NCBI GenBank assembly: GCA_944325035.1
Contig: CALUYM010000005.1
Location: 62,001-126,000, forward strand
Source: an uncultured Anaeroplasmataceae bacterium
Lineage (GTDB): Bacteria; Bacillota_I; Bacilli_A; Acholeplasmatales; Anaeroplasmataceae
Direction of reading: 5' to 3'
DNA length: 64,000 nucleotides
Shown: positions 19,758-31,162 of the stretch, one piece after another
Layout of the letters: the number at the start of each line of letters is the position of its first letter
How positions within the stretch are numbered: position 1 is the first letter of the stretch
Position numbers and translations under genes: made by a program
Notes under the pieces: generated by a model
Database searches by the model: none
What the model saw: only the letters and a program-made list of their open reading frames with translations
Told to the model about the DNA's origin: nothing

Positions 19758-20786
19758 ATGGCAAAAAGTTATGAAAATGCTGGTGTTAATTTAGAGTCTG
19801 GTTATGAGGTAGTTTCAAGAATAAAAAAACATGTCGCTTCTACTGAGCGCTTAGGATCAATGGGTGGTATTGGTTCGTTTGGGGGAATGTTTGATTTAGC
19901 TAAACTTAATGTAAAAGATCCGATTTTGGTTTCAGGAACAGATGGTGTAGGAACTAAGTTAAAGTTAGCGTTTATGATGGACAAACATGACACTATTGGT
20001 ATTGATGCAGTAGCTATGTGTGTTAACGACGTTTTAGCCCAAGGAGCAGAACCTTTATTTTTCCTTGATTATATTGCAATTGGACACAATATTCCTCAAA
20101 AAGTTGAAAGCATTGTTAAAGGAGTAGCGGAGGGATGTCGTTTAGCTAATTGTGCTCTTGTAGGCGGTGAAACGGCTGAAATGCCTGGAATGTATGAAGG
20201 TGGAGAATACGATATTGCCGGTTTTACAACAGGGGTTGTTTCTCGTGAAAAATTAATTGATTGTAGTAAGGTAAGTACTGGTGATGTACTATTAGGAATT
20301 CCATCATCGGGAGTTCATTCAAATGGTTTTAGTCTTGTACGTAAAATTATTAAAGATGCCAACTTAGACATTTTTAAAGTTTATGAAGAACTTGATTCGA
20401 CCAAGACATTAGGTCAAGTGTTATTAACACCAACTAAGATTTATGTAAAAGAAGTTTTAGATGTAATTAGAAACATTGATGTTCACGGTGTTGCACATAT
20501 AACTGGTGGAGGCTTTGATGAAAATATTCCACGAATTTTAAATGGTAATCAAGGTATTGAAATTGATGAAAAATCGTTCCCAATTTTACCGATTTTTAGA
20601 TTTTTAGAAAAACATGGCAATGTTAACCACCGTGAAATGTTCAATATTTATAATATGGGGATTGGTATGGTTTTAGCAATAAACGAAAAAGATGTGATGA
20701 AAGCACAAGAAATTCTTAAAAAGTATGGTCGTGAATCATATGTTATTGGACATGTTGTAGATAAAAAAGGAGTTTTTATTAAGTGA
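19758..20786 (+). CDS. purM: AIR synthase
   Basis: A 342-residue ATP-dependent cyclo-ligase that closes FGAM to AIR. Recognisable blocks are [18 protein letters not shown] at the start, [41 protein letters not shown] and [19 protein letters not shown] lies ten bases before the ATG. Its last four bases overlap the GTG start of purN, a coupling seen in many pur operons. Confidence 0.97.
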   Translation: MAKSYENAGVNLESGYEVVSRIKKHVASTERLGSMGGIGSFGGMFDLAKLNVKDPILVSGTDGVGTKLKLAFMMDKHDTIGIDAVAMCVNDVLAQGAEPLFFLDYIAIGHNIPQKVESIVKGVAEGCRLANCALVGGETAEMPGMYEGGEYDIAGFTTGVVSREKLIDCSKVSTGDVLLGIPSSGVHSNGFSLVRKIIKDANLDIFKVYEELDSTKTLGQVLLTPTKIYVKEVLDVIRNIDVHGVAHITGGGFDENIPRILNGNQGIEIDEKSFPILPIFRFLEKHGNVNHREMFNIYNMGIGMVLAINEKDVMKAQEILKKYGRESYVIGHVVDKKGVFIK

Positions 20787-21370
20787 AAAAGTTAGCAGTT
20801 TTTGCATCTGGTAATGGAACTAACTATGAAGCTATTGAACAAGCTATTCAAAATGGCGTAATTGAAGATGCTTGCGTTGCTTTACTCGTAGTTGATAAAA
20901 AAGAAGCATATGTTATTGAAAGAGCGAAGAAATACGGCACAAAAGTATTCGTTTTCAATCCTAAAGACTACGAGTCTAAAGCAGCTTATGAAACAGAGAT
21001 AGTTACAATGCTAGAGGAACTTTCTGTTGATTTAATCTGTTTAGCTGGTTATATGCGTATTATAGGTGAGACACTTTTAAATGCTTTTAAAAAACGCATT
21101 ATTAATATTCATCCAGCTTTACTCCCTTCATTTAAAGGGGCTCATGGAATTTTAGATGCATTCAATTATGGAGTCAAAGTATATGGTGTAACTATTCACT
21201 ATGTGTCTAGCGAGTTAGATGGTGGTGAAATAATCAGGCAAAAAGCCTTTGAATACTATGGCAATAATCCTAATGAAGTAGAAGAAAAAATTCATGAAAT
21301 AGAACATGTCTTATATCCGAAGACAATTAATTGGTTATTAGGAGGATTCTCAAATGAGAGCTTTAATTAG
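20783..21370 (+). CDS. purN: Phosphoribosylglycinamide formyltransferase (10-formyl-THF dependent)
   Basis: A 195-residue GAR transformylase. [18 protein letters not shown] is the phosphate-binding start. The catalytic triad is visible as N and H in [14 protein letters not shown] and D in [10 protein letters not shown]. It uses the 10-formyl-THF made by Fhs and FolD. The GTG start at 20783 overlaps purM by four bases and its 3' end overlaps purH by 17. Confidence 0.96.
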   Translation: MKKLAVFASGNGTNYEAIEQAIQNGVIEDACVALLVVDKKEAYVIERAKKYGTKVFVFNPKDYESKAAYETEIVTMLEELSVDLICLAGYMRIIGETLLNAFKKRIINIHPALLPSFKGAHGILDAFNYGVKVYGVTIHYVSSELDGGEIIRQKAFEYYGNNPNEVEEKIHEIEHVLYPKTINWLLGGFSNESFN

Positions 21371-22916
21371 TGTTAGCGATAAAACGGGAGTTGTAGAATT
21401 TGCTAAAAATTTAAGAGCCTTAGGATTTACTATTATTTCAACAAGTGGTACTTTAAAAGCTTTAAAAGAAGGCGGAATTGAAGTAATTGATATTAAGGAT
21501 GTAACAGGATTTCCGGAAATATGTGAAGGTCGTGTTAAAACCTTACATCCTAAGGTTCACGGAGGTTTATTAGCGAGGCGTGATAATCCGTTACATCTTA
21601 AGGAATTACAAGATAATAATATCGAATTCATTGATTTAGTTTGTGTTAACTTATATCCATTTGTTAAAACCATTATGAAACCGAATGTTACAAATGATGA
21701 AGCGATTGAAAATATTGATATTGGTGGGCCATCAATGCTAAGGAGTGCAGCTAAAAATTATAAAGATGTCACCGTAGTTTGTGACCCTGCTGATTATGAA
21801 ATGATTATTGAAGAAATTAAAAATAATCATAACACAAGTTTAGAAACACGTTTTAAATTATCAGCTAAAGCTTTTACACATACTGCTGATTATGATAGTG
21901 CAATTTCAACTTATATGCGTCAAAAAGCTGGTTTAAGTGAAATTTTGCGTTTATCATTTGAACATGCTCAAGATTTACGCTATGGTGAAAATCCACATCA
22001 AGAAGCGTCATTTTATAAAAATCGTGAAGAAAATAGTTATAGTATAGCATTTTCAAAACAACTTCAAGGTAAGGAGTTATCATATAATAATATTCAAGAT
22101 GCAAATGCCGCTATAAATATTGTTAAAGAATTTAAAGATACTCCGTTTGTAGTTGGACTAAAGCATATGAATCCATGTGGAGCAGCAATAGGCGAAAATT
22201 TAATTGATGCTTGGACAAAGGCATATAATGCTGATCCAGTATCAATCTATGGAGGTATTGTAGCGACTAATCAAGTAGTAGATAAAAAGGCTGCAAAATT
22301 GATGAAATACACTATTCCACAAGAGGGTGAAGATAAAGCACCGTTATTTTTGGAAGTTATTTTAGCACCTAAATTTACAGACGAAGCATTAGAAGAATTC
22401 GCTAAACGCAAAAATGTTCGTTTGATTGAATTTAAAATGGATGAATATAAACCTGCTAAGCAATATGTATCAGTCAATGGTGGACTATTAGTACAAGATC
22501 AAGATATTGATACACTTGATATAAAAAAAGAAATGATTGTTACTAAAAAAGAACCTAGCGAATCAGAATTAAATGATTTAAACTTTGCATGGAAGATTGT
22601 AAAACATGTTAAATCTAATGCTATTGTAGTTGCTAAAAATTTAACAACAGTTGGTGTTGGTGCAGGACAAATGAATCGCGTAGGTTCATGTAAAATTGCA
22701 TTAGAAGAAGCTCATTTAAGGGGACATAAAGAAGGTCTAGTTTTAGCAAGTGATGGTTTTTTACCATTTGCAGATACAGTCTTATATGCATCTCAAAATG
22801 GAGTTACAAGTATTGTTCAACCCGGTGGATCAATTCGTGATGAAGACTCAATTAATGCGGCAAATCAGAAAGGATTAAGCATGTTATTTACAGGCATGCG
22901 TCATTTTAAACACTAA
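21354..22916 (+). CDS. purH: AICAR transformylase / IMP cyclohydrolase
   Basis: A 520-residue bifunctional enzyme that makes IMP. The cyclohydrolase half opens with [18 protein letters not shown] and carries EGRVKTLHPKVHGGLLAR. The transformylase half carries LRYGENPHQEASFYKN and FVVGLKHMNPCGAAIGE, and ends with SIRDEDSINAANQKGL and MLFTGMRHFKH. TAGGAGG is eight bases before the ATG, inside the end of purN. The stop is joined to purD by a TAATG overlap. Confidence 0.97.
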   Translation: MRALISVSDKTGVVEFAKNLRALGFTIISTSGTLKALKEGGIEVIDIKDVTGFPEICEGRVKTLHPKVHGGLLARRDNPLHLKELQDNNIEFIDLVCVNLYPFVKTIMKPNVTNDEAIENIDIGGPSMLRSAAKNYKDVTVVCDPADYEMIIEEIKNNHNTSLETRFKLSAKAFTHTADYDSAISTYMRQKAGLSEILRLSFEHAQDLRYGENPHQEASFYKNREENSYSIAFSKQLQGKELSYNNIQDANAAINIVKEFKDTPFVVGLKHMNPCGAAIGENLIDAWTKAYNADPVSIYGGIVATNQVVDKKAAKLMKYTIPQEGEDKAPLFLEVILAPKFTDEALEEFAKRKNVRLIEFKMDEYKPAKQYVSVNGGLLVQDQDIDTLDIKKEMIVTKKEPSESELNDLNFAWKIVKHVKSNAIVVAKNLTTVGVGAGQMNRVGSCKIALEEAHLRGHKEGLVLASDGFLPFADTVLYASQNGVTSIVQPGGSIRDEDSINAANQKGLSMLFTGMRHFKH

Positions 22917-24157
22917 TGAAATGTTTAGTTATCGGTCGTGGTGGACGTTGTCATGCTATTATTGATGCTTTAGCTAAATCAAAGAAAGTTACGCAAATTT
23001 TTGCTGCACCGGGTAATGATGGCATGCGTAATTTAGCTACCTTAGTTAATATTGAAGAAACTGATGTAGTCAAGATGTTAGATTTTGCTAAAAAAGAAAA
23101 AATAGATTTAACAATAGTAGGTCCGGAAATAGCGCTTGAAGCTGGAATGGTAGATGCATTTAAAGAAGTTGGATTAAAAATTTTTGGTCCTACTGCATCA
23201 GCAGCTATGATTGAAACGAGTAAGGAATTTGCTAAATCATTAATGATGAAATATAAAATTCCAACAGCTTCATATAGGACATTTACAGATTATTTAGAAG
23301 CTTTAGCATATATTAAAAATCAAAGTTTTCCGATAGTTATTAAATACAATGGACTAGCATCTGGAAAAGGTGTTGTGATAGCTCATAACTTAGAAGAAGC
23401 TGATAAGACTTTACATGAAATGCTAATCGAAGATTTTTTTGGTGATTCTAGCGTTTTGGTAGAGGAGTATTTAGAAGGACCAGAATTTTCGTTAATGTGT
23501 CTTGTAAATAATGAAATGGTATATCCATTACCAATAGCTCAAGATCATAAGCGAGCATTTGATGGGGATAAAGGACCAAATACAGGGGGTATGGGTGCTT
23601 ATAGTAATGTCGATATTATTAGTCAAGAAGATATTGAATACGCTGTTGAAAATATTATGAAAAAAACAGCAAGCGCTCTAGTTAAGGAAGGTGTTCCATT
23701 CACAGGGTTGCTATATGGTGGATTAATGAAAACTTGTGATGGCATCAAAGTTATTGAATTTAATGCACGTTTTGGTGATCCGGAAACAGAAGTTATACTT
23801 CCAAGGATAAAAAGTGATTTATATGATGTTTTTTGTGATATAATTGATGGTAATAAAATTGATTTAGAAATAAGCGATGATTATACCTTAGGTGTGGTAT
23901 TAGCTAGTAAAGGTTATCCTGGTAAGTATGAAAAGTCATTTTTAATTGAAAATCTAGATGATTTAGATGTAAAAGTTTATCATATGGGAACTAAAATTAA
24001 AGAAGGTAAATTCTATACAGCGGGAGGAAGAGTCTTAATCGTTGTAGCAAGCGGAAAAACTTTAAAAGAAGCTCAAACTAAGGCTAACGAAGCTGCTAGC
24101 AAGATAAAGTGTGAAAACTTATTCTTTAGACACGATATTGGGTATAAGTCATTATAA
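22916..24157 (+). CDS. purD: Phosphoribosylamine-glycine ligase
   Basis: A 413-residue ATP-grasp ligase that forms GAR. LVIGRGGRCHAIIDALAKS opens the first domain. IKYNGLASGKGVVIA and VLVEEYLEGPEFSLM are ATP-grasp elements, and DHKRAFDGDKGPNTGGMGAYS and EFNARFGDPETEVILPR are diagnostic. The initiator shares one base with the purH stop. There is no separate ribosome site, so translation likely re-initiates after purH. Confidence 0.97.
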   Translation: MKCLVIGRGGRCHAIIDALAKSKKVTQIFAAPGNDGMRNLATLVNIEETDVVKMLDFAKKEKIDLTIVGPEIALEAGMVDAFKEVGLKIFGPTASAAMIETSKEFAKSLMMKYKIPTASYRTFTDYLEALAYIKNQSFPIVIKYNGLASGKGVVIAHNLEEADKTLHEMLIEDFFGDSSVLVEEYLEGPEFSLMCLVNNEMVYPLPIAQDHKRAFDGDKGPNTGGMGAYSNVDIISQEDIEYAVENIMKKTASALVKEGVPFTGLLYGGLMKTCDGIKVIEFNARFGDPETEVILPRIKSDLYDVFCDIIDGNKIDLEISDDYTLGVVLASKGYPGKYEKSFLIENLDDLDVKVYHMGTKIKEGKFYTAGGRVLIVVASGKTLKEAQTKANEAASKIKCENLFFRHDIGYKSL

Positions 24158-24167
24158 GGAGGACCTA

Positions 24168-25031
24168 ATGACGATTATAGATGGAAAACAATTATCAATA
24201 ACTTTAAAACAGCATATGAAAGAAGATGTTTTATATTATAAACGAATCTATAGTCGTCTTCCTAAATTAACAGTTATTTTAGTCGGTGATGATGCTGGAA
24301 GTCAATCTTATGTAAGAGGTAAAGAAAAAGCTTCTTTAGAGATTGGAATTTTAAATGAAACAATTGCCCTACCTGAGATAATTGAAGAAGAAACATTGTT
24401 GAATTTAATTAATAAGCTAAATAATGATGAAACAGTTGATGGTATTTTAGTTCAATTGCCATTACCGGAGCATATTGATAAAACACGTGTTTTAGAACGT
24501 ATTCGTTTTGATAAAGATGTAGATGGGTTTCATCCGGTTAATGTAGCTGCTTTATGGCAAAAAAAGTCATGTATTGTTCCATGTACGCCTAAAGGAATTA
24601 TTACATTATTAAAAAGTGCAAACATTCAAATTGCTGGTAAAAATGCGGTTATTATGGGACGTTCAGAGATAGTTGGATTGCCAACTGCTAAATTACTACT
24701 AGACCAAGATGCTAGCGTAACAATAGTACATTCTAAAACAGAGAATTTAAAAAAGATAACATCACAAGCTGATATTTTAATAGTGGCGATTGGAAGACCT
24801 CGATATGTTACTGGAGAATTTATTAAAGAAGGAGCTGTTGTAATTGACGTTGGAGTCAATCGAGATCCACAAACTAATAAATTATGTGGTGACTGTGATT
24901 TTGAGTCATGTGTAACTAAAGCTAGTTATATAACTAAAGTACCAGGTGGAGTTGGACCAATGACAATTTGTTGTTTATTACAAAATACTTTAGAAGCCTA
25001 TTTAAACCATATGGAGGAAAAATATGATTGA
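24168..25031 (+). CDS. folD: Methylene-THF dehydrogenase / methenyl-THF cyclohydrolase
   Basis: A 287-residue bifunctional enzyme that interconverts 5,10-methylene-THF and 10-formyl-THF with [18 protein letters not shown] contains the catalytic lysine. [21 protein letters not shown] and the NADP site [14 protein letters not shown] are intact, followed by [10 protein letters not shown]. The ATG at 24168 is preceded by AAGGAGG; a longer frame from 24111 runs inside purD and is not used. Placing folD inside the pur operon couples one-carbon supply with purine synthesis. Confidence 0.96.
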   Translation: MTIIDGKQLSITLKQHMKEDVLYYKRIYSRLPKLTVILVGDDAGSQSYVRGKEKASLEIGILNETIALPEIIEEETLLNLINKLNNDETVDGILVQLPLPEHIDKTRVLERIRFDKDVDGFHPVNVAALWQKKSCIVPCTPKGIITLLKSANIQIAGKNAVIMGRSEIVGLPTAKLLLDQDASVTIVHSKTENLKKITSQADILIVAIGRPRYVTGEFIKEGAVVIDVGVNRDPQTNKLCGDCDFESCVTKASYITKVPGGVGPMTICCLLQNTLEAYLNHMEEKYD

Positions 25032-26319
25032 AAGATATAGTCGTAAATGTATGCGTGATATTTGGACAGAAGAAAATAAGTTCAAAGCATATTTAAAAGT
25101 TGAAATTGTTAATGCTAAAGCATGGGCAGAATTAGGAGTTGTTCCTAAAGAAGACATTCCTAAGTTAGATAAGGCGAGTTTTACAGTAGATAGAATTAAA
25201 GAGATTGAAGCTATTACTCGTCATGATGTAGTTGCTTTCACAAGAACTGTATCTGAGTCACTTGGTGATGAGAAAAAGTGGATTCACTATGGTCTTACTT
25301 CAACTGATGTTGTCGATACAGCTAATGCAATCTTAATTAAAGAAGCTAATAAAATTTTAAGAAAAGATTTAGAAGAAATCATTGCGGTTTTAAAGAAAAG
25401 AGCACTTGAGTTTAAAAAGACACCTTGTATTGGAAGAACACATGGTATTCATGCTGATATTACTTCATTTGGACTAAAATGGGCCTTATGGTATGCAGAT
25501 ATGAGCCGTGAATTAGAACGATTTGATGAGGCTTGTCGTCAAATAGAAGTAGGAAAATTGTCAGGAGCTGTAGGTAATTTCTGTAATATTCCTCCATTTA
25601 TTGAAGAGTATGTTTGTAAGGAATTAGGAATAGACCACGCTTTAATTTCTACACAAGTAATTCAACGTGATCGTCATGCATTTTATATGAGTGTTTTAGC
25701 TTTGATTGCTACAAACCTAGAAAAAATGGCTTTAGAAATTCGCAATTTACAAAGAACAGAAGTTCACGAAGTTGAAGAAGCATTTAGTAAGGGGCAAAAA
25801 GGCTCTTCAGCAATGCCTCATAAGCGAAATCCTATCTCAAGTGAAAATATTTGTGGATGTGCTCGTGTTATGCGTGGTTACATGACAACATTCTATGAAA
25901 ATGTAGCATTATGGCATGAAAGAGATATTTCTCATTCATCAACAGAAAGAATAATTTTACCTGATGCTACTGAATTGTTGGATTACATGTTAAATCGTTT
26001 TAAAGGTATTTTAGAAAATCTTGTAGTATATCCGGAAACAATGTTGGAAAATATTTATAAAACTAATAAGGTTATTTTTGCTCAACGTGTTTTATATGCA
26101 TTAATTTCTAAGGGACTAGTCCGTGAAGAGGCATATGATACTGTTCAACCAATTGCAATGGAGGCCTATAATAATAAATTAGATTATCAAATGTTATTAA
26201 AACAAAATAGCGTTGTAACTTCGTTATTAACCGAACAAGAAATTGATAATTGTTTTACACTTGATTATTATTTTTCACAAGTTGATTATATTTATAAACG
26301 TTTAGGATTGGAGGATTAA
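25024..26319 (+). CDS. purB: Adenylosuccinate lyase
   Basis: A 431-residue fumarase-superfamily lyase that splits SAICAR and adenylosuccinate. Active-site segments are visible: [37 protein letters not shown], and the flexible signature loop [17 protein letters not shown] with its catalytic serine. It overlaps folD by eight bases with GGAGG before the ATG. It serves two steps, one before and one after IMP. Confidence 0.96.
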   Translation: MIERYSRKCMRDIWTEENKFKAYLKVEIVNAKAWAELGVVPKEDIPKLDKASFTVDRIKEIEAITRHDVVAFTRTVSESLGDEKKWIHYGLTSTDVVDTANAILIKEANKILRKDLEEIIAVLKKRALEFKKTPCIGRTHGIHADITSFGLKWALWYADMSRELERFDEACRQIEVGKLSGAVGNFCNIPPFIEEYVCKELGIDHALISTQVIQRDRHAFYMSVLALIATNLEKMALEIRNLQRTEVHEVEEAFSKGQKGSSAMPHKRNPISSENICGCARVMRGYMTTFYENVALWHERDISHSSTERIILPDATELLDYMLNRFKGILENLVVYPETMLENIYKTNKVIFAQRVLYALISKGLVREEAYDTVQPIAMEAYNNKLDYQMLLKQNSVVTSLLTEQEIDNCFTLDYYFSQVDYIYKRLGLED

Positions 26320-27789
<1,470 letters not shown>

Positions 27790-27800
27790 AAGGTGATTAA

Positions 27801-29333
27801 ATGACAAACGATAAGATTTTAGTATTAGATTTTGGTTCACAATATAATCAATTAATAGCTAGACGTATTCGTGAATTTGGTGTATATAGTGAACTATTAC
27901 CACATACGATTTCGGCAGAAGAAATAAAGGCGATGGGAAACGTTTGTGGTATTGTATTATCAGGTGGACCTAAATCAGTTTACGATGCAGATGCATTTGC
28001 CTGCGATAAAGCTATTTATGAATTAGGAGTACCAGTTTTAGGTATTTGCTATGGAATGCAGTATACTACTAAAACTTTTGGTGGTAAAGTTGAGCGTGGT
28101 ACAGCTCGTGAATATGGTAAAATGCCAATTACGATGCTAGAACCATCTTTACTTTTTAAAGATTTAGAATTAGTTGAAGATGTATGGATGAGTCATGGAG
28201 ATCATGTCGCAGAAATTCCTAATGGATTTAGTTTAGTTGCTAAATCTATCAATGGAACGATTGCAGCTATCCAAAATGAAGATAAAAATATTTATTGTGT
28301 TCAATTTCACCCAGAAGTAAGACACACAGTAAATGGAAATAAAATGTTAAGAAATTTCGTTTTTGAAATTTGTCATGCAAATGCCAACTGGTCAATGGCA
28401 TCATATTTAGATATGCAAATTGAAAAAATACGTAATACAGTTGGAAATAAAAAAGTATTATGCGGTTTGTCAGGTGGAGTTGACTCAACTGTTGTAGCTG
28501 TATTACTAAATGAGGCAATTGGTAAGCAATTAACATGTATGTTTATCGACCATGGTCTTTTACGCAAGAATGAAGCAGAAGAAGTTATGGCTGCATGTAA
28601 GCAATTTGATATGAATGTTGTAAAAATTGATGCTAAAGAACGTTTCTTATCAAAACTTGCTGGAGTTTCAGATCCTGAGAAAAAACGTAAAATTATCGGG
28701 AATGAATTCGTTTATTGTTTTGATGAAGAGTCTCAAAAACTTGGTGATTTTGATTTCTTAGCTCAAGGAACTTTATATACTGATGTGATTGAATCAGGTA
28801 CAAAGACTGCCCAAACAATTAAATCTCATCATAATGTTGGTGGACTTCCAGAAGATATGAAGTTTAAGTTAATTGAGCCACTTAATGTTTTATTTAAAGA
28901 TGAGGTAAGAGCATTAGGTGAAGAATTAGAAATTCCTCATAATATTGTATGGCGCCAACCTTTCCCAGGGCCAGGTCTTGCAATTCGTATTATAGGTGAA
29001 GTTACTGAAGAAAAATTACAAATTGTTTGCGATAGTGATGCAATTTTAAGAGAAGAAATTGCTAAAGCTGGATTAGATCGTGAAATTTGGCAATACTTTA
29101 CGGCTTTAACAAATATGCAAAGTGTCGGCGTAATGGGTGATGAAAGAACATACAGTCATGCGATAGCGATTCGTGCGGTTACATCAATTGATGGTATGAC
29201 TGCTGATTGGGCTCGTATTCCGTATGATGTATTAGATATTATTTCTAGAAGAATCGTAAATGAAGTTAAAGGGGTTAACCGTGTACTGTTAGATTGTACA
29301 TCTAAACCACCTGCAACAATTGAGTTCGAATAG
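27801..29333 (+). CDS. guaA: GMP synthase (glutamine-hydrolysing)
   Basis: A 510-residue enzyme that aminates XMP to GMP. The glutaminase domain has [10 protein letters not shown] (nucleophile C83) and QFHPEVRHT. The PP-loop of the synthase domain is [16 protein letters not shown], followed by [10 protein letters not shown]. The dimerisation domain ends with the expected KPPATIEFE. It is the last gene of the operon and is closed by a terminator. The operon therefore ends at the compound that its own riboswitch senses. Confidence 0.97.
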   Translation: MTNDKILVLDFGSQYNQLIARRIREFGVYSELLPHTISAEEIKAMGNVCGIVLSGGPKSVYDADAFACDKAIYELGVPVLGICYGMQYTTKTFGGKVERGTAREYGKMPITMLEPSLLFKDLELVEDVWMSHGDHVAEIPNGFSLVAKSINGTIAAIQNEDKNIYCVQFHPEVRHTVNGNKMLRNFVFEICHANANWSMASYLDMQIEKIRNTVGNKKVLCGLSGGVDSTVVAVLLNEAIGKQLTCMFIDHGLLRKNEAEEVMAACKQFDMNVVKIDAKERFLSKLAGVSDPEKKRKIIGNEFVYCFDEESQKLGDFDFLAQGTLYTDVIESGTKTAQTIKSHHNVGGLPEDMKFKLIEPLNVLFKDEVRALGEELEIPHNIVWRQPFPGPGLAIRIIGEVTEEKLQIVCDSDAILREEIAKAGLDREIWQYFTALTNMQSVGVMGDERTYSHAIAIRAVTSIDGMTADWARIPYDVLDIISRRIVNEVKGVNRVLLDCTSKPPATIEFE

Positions 29334-29345
29334 TATATAAAAAAG

Positions 29346-29375
29346 AAAAACGCCTTTAAATAGGGCGTTTTTTTT
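29346..29375 (+). terminator. Terminator of the pur-gua operon
   Basis: AACGCC and GGCGTT around an AT loop, with A-rich left and T8 right flanks. It can also work for a minus-strand gene ending here. Confidence 0.88.
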
Positions 29376-29667
29376 ATGCTTTTTTATGATGAGTACATTT
29401 GAGTATCTGTAGACTACTCTGTAGGAATTTTTTTATTACATTTTTTATAACTTTTTGTAGGTATTCTAATTGCTTCTTGTATTGTTCTTCTAAAGACAAT
29501 TCAGGAAGCTTTTCTTTTGTTAGTTTTAGTAGATAACTCTCTTTTAATGCCTGTTTTTGATTATGATAATAAGTATCATCCGTAAAGTAATTTAAATGCT
29601 TTTCATAAATATCATGAACTTTCCATATAACATAAAAGAATACTACCACAAGAAACTGAACATACAA
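29374..29667 (-). other. Unassigned minus-strand frame, possibly a gene fragment
   Basis: The frame gives about 97 residues, and the C-terminal 75 look protein-like (KLTKEKLPELSLEEQYKKQLEYLQKV is a charged, helical, possibly coiled-coil stretch; quoted only to show composition, key part LSLEEQYKKQL). I do not recognise a family. Its first part overlaps the relaxase remnant on the other strand, so it is at best a truncated gene left at an insertion boundary right behind guaA. It could also be chance. Confidence 0.25.
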
Positions 29668-30134
29668 AAAACTATTATCAGTGCAAAGAATATTATAAAA
29701 AGTATAAGAAAAAACAACTCACTGGTCCTACAGGAATAAGAGTAGCTTATCTCATTTCATTAAATGTTTTATATACTCGCAAACAAAAATTATCAAAGGA
29801 AGTAAGGCAAGCATTAAGAAAACTGGATATGTTTGTGAAGGAAATTGAATTATTGTATTATAACAAAATTGAAGATATAAACCAATTGGATGATTATCAG
29901 CAAGTGAAGCAGAATGAATTAGACAAGCTGAGATATGAACGACAACGATGTTATTATCATCGAATGAAAGCTACAAGCGAAGAGGAAAAAGAAGAGTGGT
30001 CAGCAAAAGCAAAACAATTTACACCGGCAATTAAAAAGTTAAGAATGGAAGTCAAAGCCTGTGATAACATTCGAAATAGAAGCTTTAAAGATGATGTTGA
30101 ATGTATCGCATGGAATAAAATAAGACAAAGATAA
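29631..30134 (+). pseudogene. Relaxase (mobilization nuclease) C-terminal remnant
   Basis: The frame is open from 29631 (after a TAA at 29628) to 30134. It carries the relaxase C-terminal pattern seen in conjugative elements: YYQCKEYYKKYKKKQLTGP, GIRVAYLISL, LSKEVRQALRKLD, then a helical region ending in LRMEVKACDNIRNRS. The N-terminal nuclease domain with the catalytic tyrosine and metal-binding histidines is absent, and no ribosome site precedes 29631. This is a truncated gene from an integrated conjugative or mobilizable element. A tnpV remnant follows directly. Confidence 0.7.
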
Positions 30135-30158
30135 CAATCACGTTAGGAGGAAAAGCAG

Positions 30159-30502
30159 ATGAAAGAAATTAGGTACCAACAAGTAGGAAATTATGAATTT
30201 CTAGTTCTAAAACAAGAAGAATCATTACCTAATTTAACACGAGTTGGACGAATGTATTTGAATCATTTGAAAAAAATTATACAGCACATTATCTAGCTTT
30301 ACTTGCATATAATAAGCTAAATGATGAACTATTATCAATGGATCAGCAGCTGAATGATAGATATGATGTATTAGTTAAGCAACTTATGGAAGAAAGAAAT
30401 AACGATGAAATGTTAAAAGAAAAAGATCAAATAAGAAGGGTACAGGAGATGAATAATATTAGGAATATCGCAGAAAAAATGATAATAAAAGATTTAGGAT
30501 GA
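30159..30502 (+). pseudogene. tnpV: TnpV-like transposon protein, frameshifted
   Basis: An ATG with AGGAGG starts a TnpV-like protein (IRYQQVGNY, LPNLTRVGRMYLNHLK). The frame meets a stop near 30296. A neighbouring frame continues as YTAHYLALLAYNKLNDELLS, then KEKDQIRRVQEMNNIRNIAE, ending at TGA 30500-30502. The shift lies near an A7 run at about 30270. TnpV genes are small accessory genes of clostridial conjugative transposons, of unknown biochemical function. With the relaxase remnant it marks a decayed mobile element. Confidence 0.7.
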
Positions 30503-30525
30503 AGCAGAAAACTGCTTCTTTTTTT
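30501..30525 (+). terminator. Terminator after tnpV remnant
   Basis: GAAGCAG-AAAA-CTGCTTC followed by seven T. Confidence 0.85.
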
Positions 30526-30530
30526 GAACG

Positions 30531-30562
30531 AAAAATAGTAGCAGAAAATGTTCCGCTACTAT
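30531..30562 (-). terminator. Terminator of the minus-strand remnants
   Basis: On the minus strand ATAGTAGC and GCTACTAT pair around an imperfect loop and are followed by T5. It closes the decayed minus-strand genes. Confidence 0.6.
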
Positions 30563-30574
30563 AGAAATTATTTT

Positions 30575-30773
30575 TCATAATCCTATTGCTTCCAGTGGTA
30601 GAATATCAAAATAATGTGAGTAATTATATATATCCATGAATTTGTAGTAATCATCATATTGTTAACGATCAAACCATTATTTTAGTGCATCATTCAATTA
30701 AGTTGATTGTTCAAACAGTAATCCGTAGTAATTTGTTTATGCTCCTCCTCCAAATTTGTTAATTCCTCGTGAC
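30575..30773 (-). pseudogene. Decayed small gene downstream of an XRE regulator
   Basis: Reading the minus strand after the XRE remnant, one frame gives CHEELTNLEEEHKQITTDY and an adjacent frame continues as GLLFEQST, LNDALK, WFDR, QYDDYYKFMDIYNYSHYFDI and LPLEAIGL, interrupted by TAA codons. The pieces read as one coherent small acidic protein broken by a frameshift and several nonsense changes. The family is not recognised. Its position after a phage/ICE-type regulator suggests a mobile-element accessory gene. Confidence 0.4.
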
Positions 30774-30778
30774 ATAAA

Positions 30779-31007
30779 TTATTCCTCATTTAAAAATTCA
30801 ATAATATCAACATTCAAACAATTAGCAATTTGATTTAAAATAGAAATGCTTTTATCATAGTTACTGACTTCAATTTTAGCTAAATAACTTAGGCTTATTC
30901 CAACTTTTTCAGCTAATTGAGATTATGTTAGGTTTGCTTTTTTGCGAAACAATTGAATGTTATTTCCAATTGTTTTAAATAGTTCATTGTCGTCTTTAAA
31001 ATACATA
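30779..31007 (-). pseudogene. XRE-family HTH regulator with internal stop
   Basis: The minus strand encodes a 75-codon Cro/CI-type repressor: NIQLFRKKANLT, stop, SQLAEKVGISLSYLAKIE, then NQIANCLNVDIIEFLNEE. The stop is TAA where the family has Q (T-Q-x-x-L-A). It starts at 31007, divergent from the restriction-modification operon, with operator-like palindromes between them. It probably once repressed itself and the divergent promoter. In this sequence it should yield no functional protein. Confidence 0.7.
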
Positions 31008-31018
31008 ATGTTTCTACT

Positions 31019-31110
31019 TCACTATGTGTGAATATTATCGCATACAAATATATCAATAAAATTCACTTATAGTGAAAGTTACGAAGTGAAAAATATTACG
31101 AAATGAATTG
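31019..31110. promoter_or_regulatory. Cluster of repressor-type palindromes
   Basis: TTCACTATGTGTGAA (31019-31033) and TTCACTTATAGTGAA (31063-31077) are short inverted repeats. Two half-site-like copies follow: TTACGAAGTGAA (31080-31091) and TTACGAAATGAA (31097-31108). They lie between the divergent XRE remnant and the RM operon, next to the -35 box. They are good candidates for operators of the XRE protein. Confidence 0.55.
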
Positions 31111-31137
31111 CTATTATTCTAGATATAGAATATAATG
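31109..31137 (+). promoter_or_regulatory. Promoter of the restriction-modification operon
   Basis: TTGCTA at 31109-31114, 17-base spacer, TATAAT at 31132-31137. It abuts the palindrome cluster and lies 26 bases before the methylase ATG. Confidence 0.75.
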
Positions 31138-31162
31138 TACATATGGAATCGGAGGAATAAAA

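Noticed and set aside
24111..24167. Upstream start of folD inside purD
   Set aside because: AAGGAGG directly before the ATG at 24168 and family N-terminus favour the shorter form.
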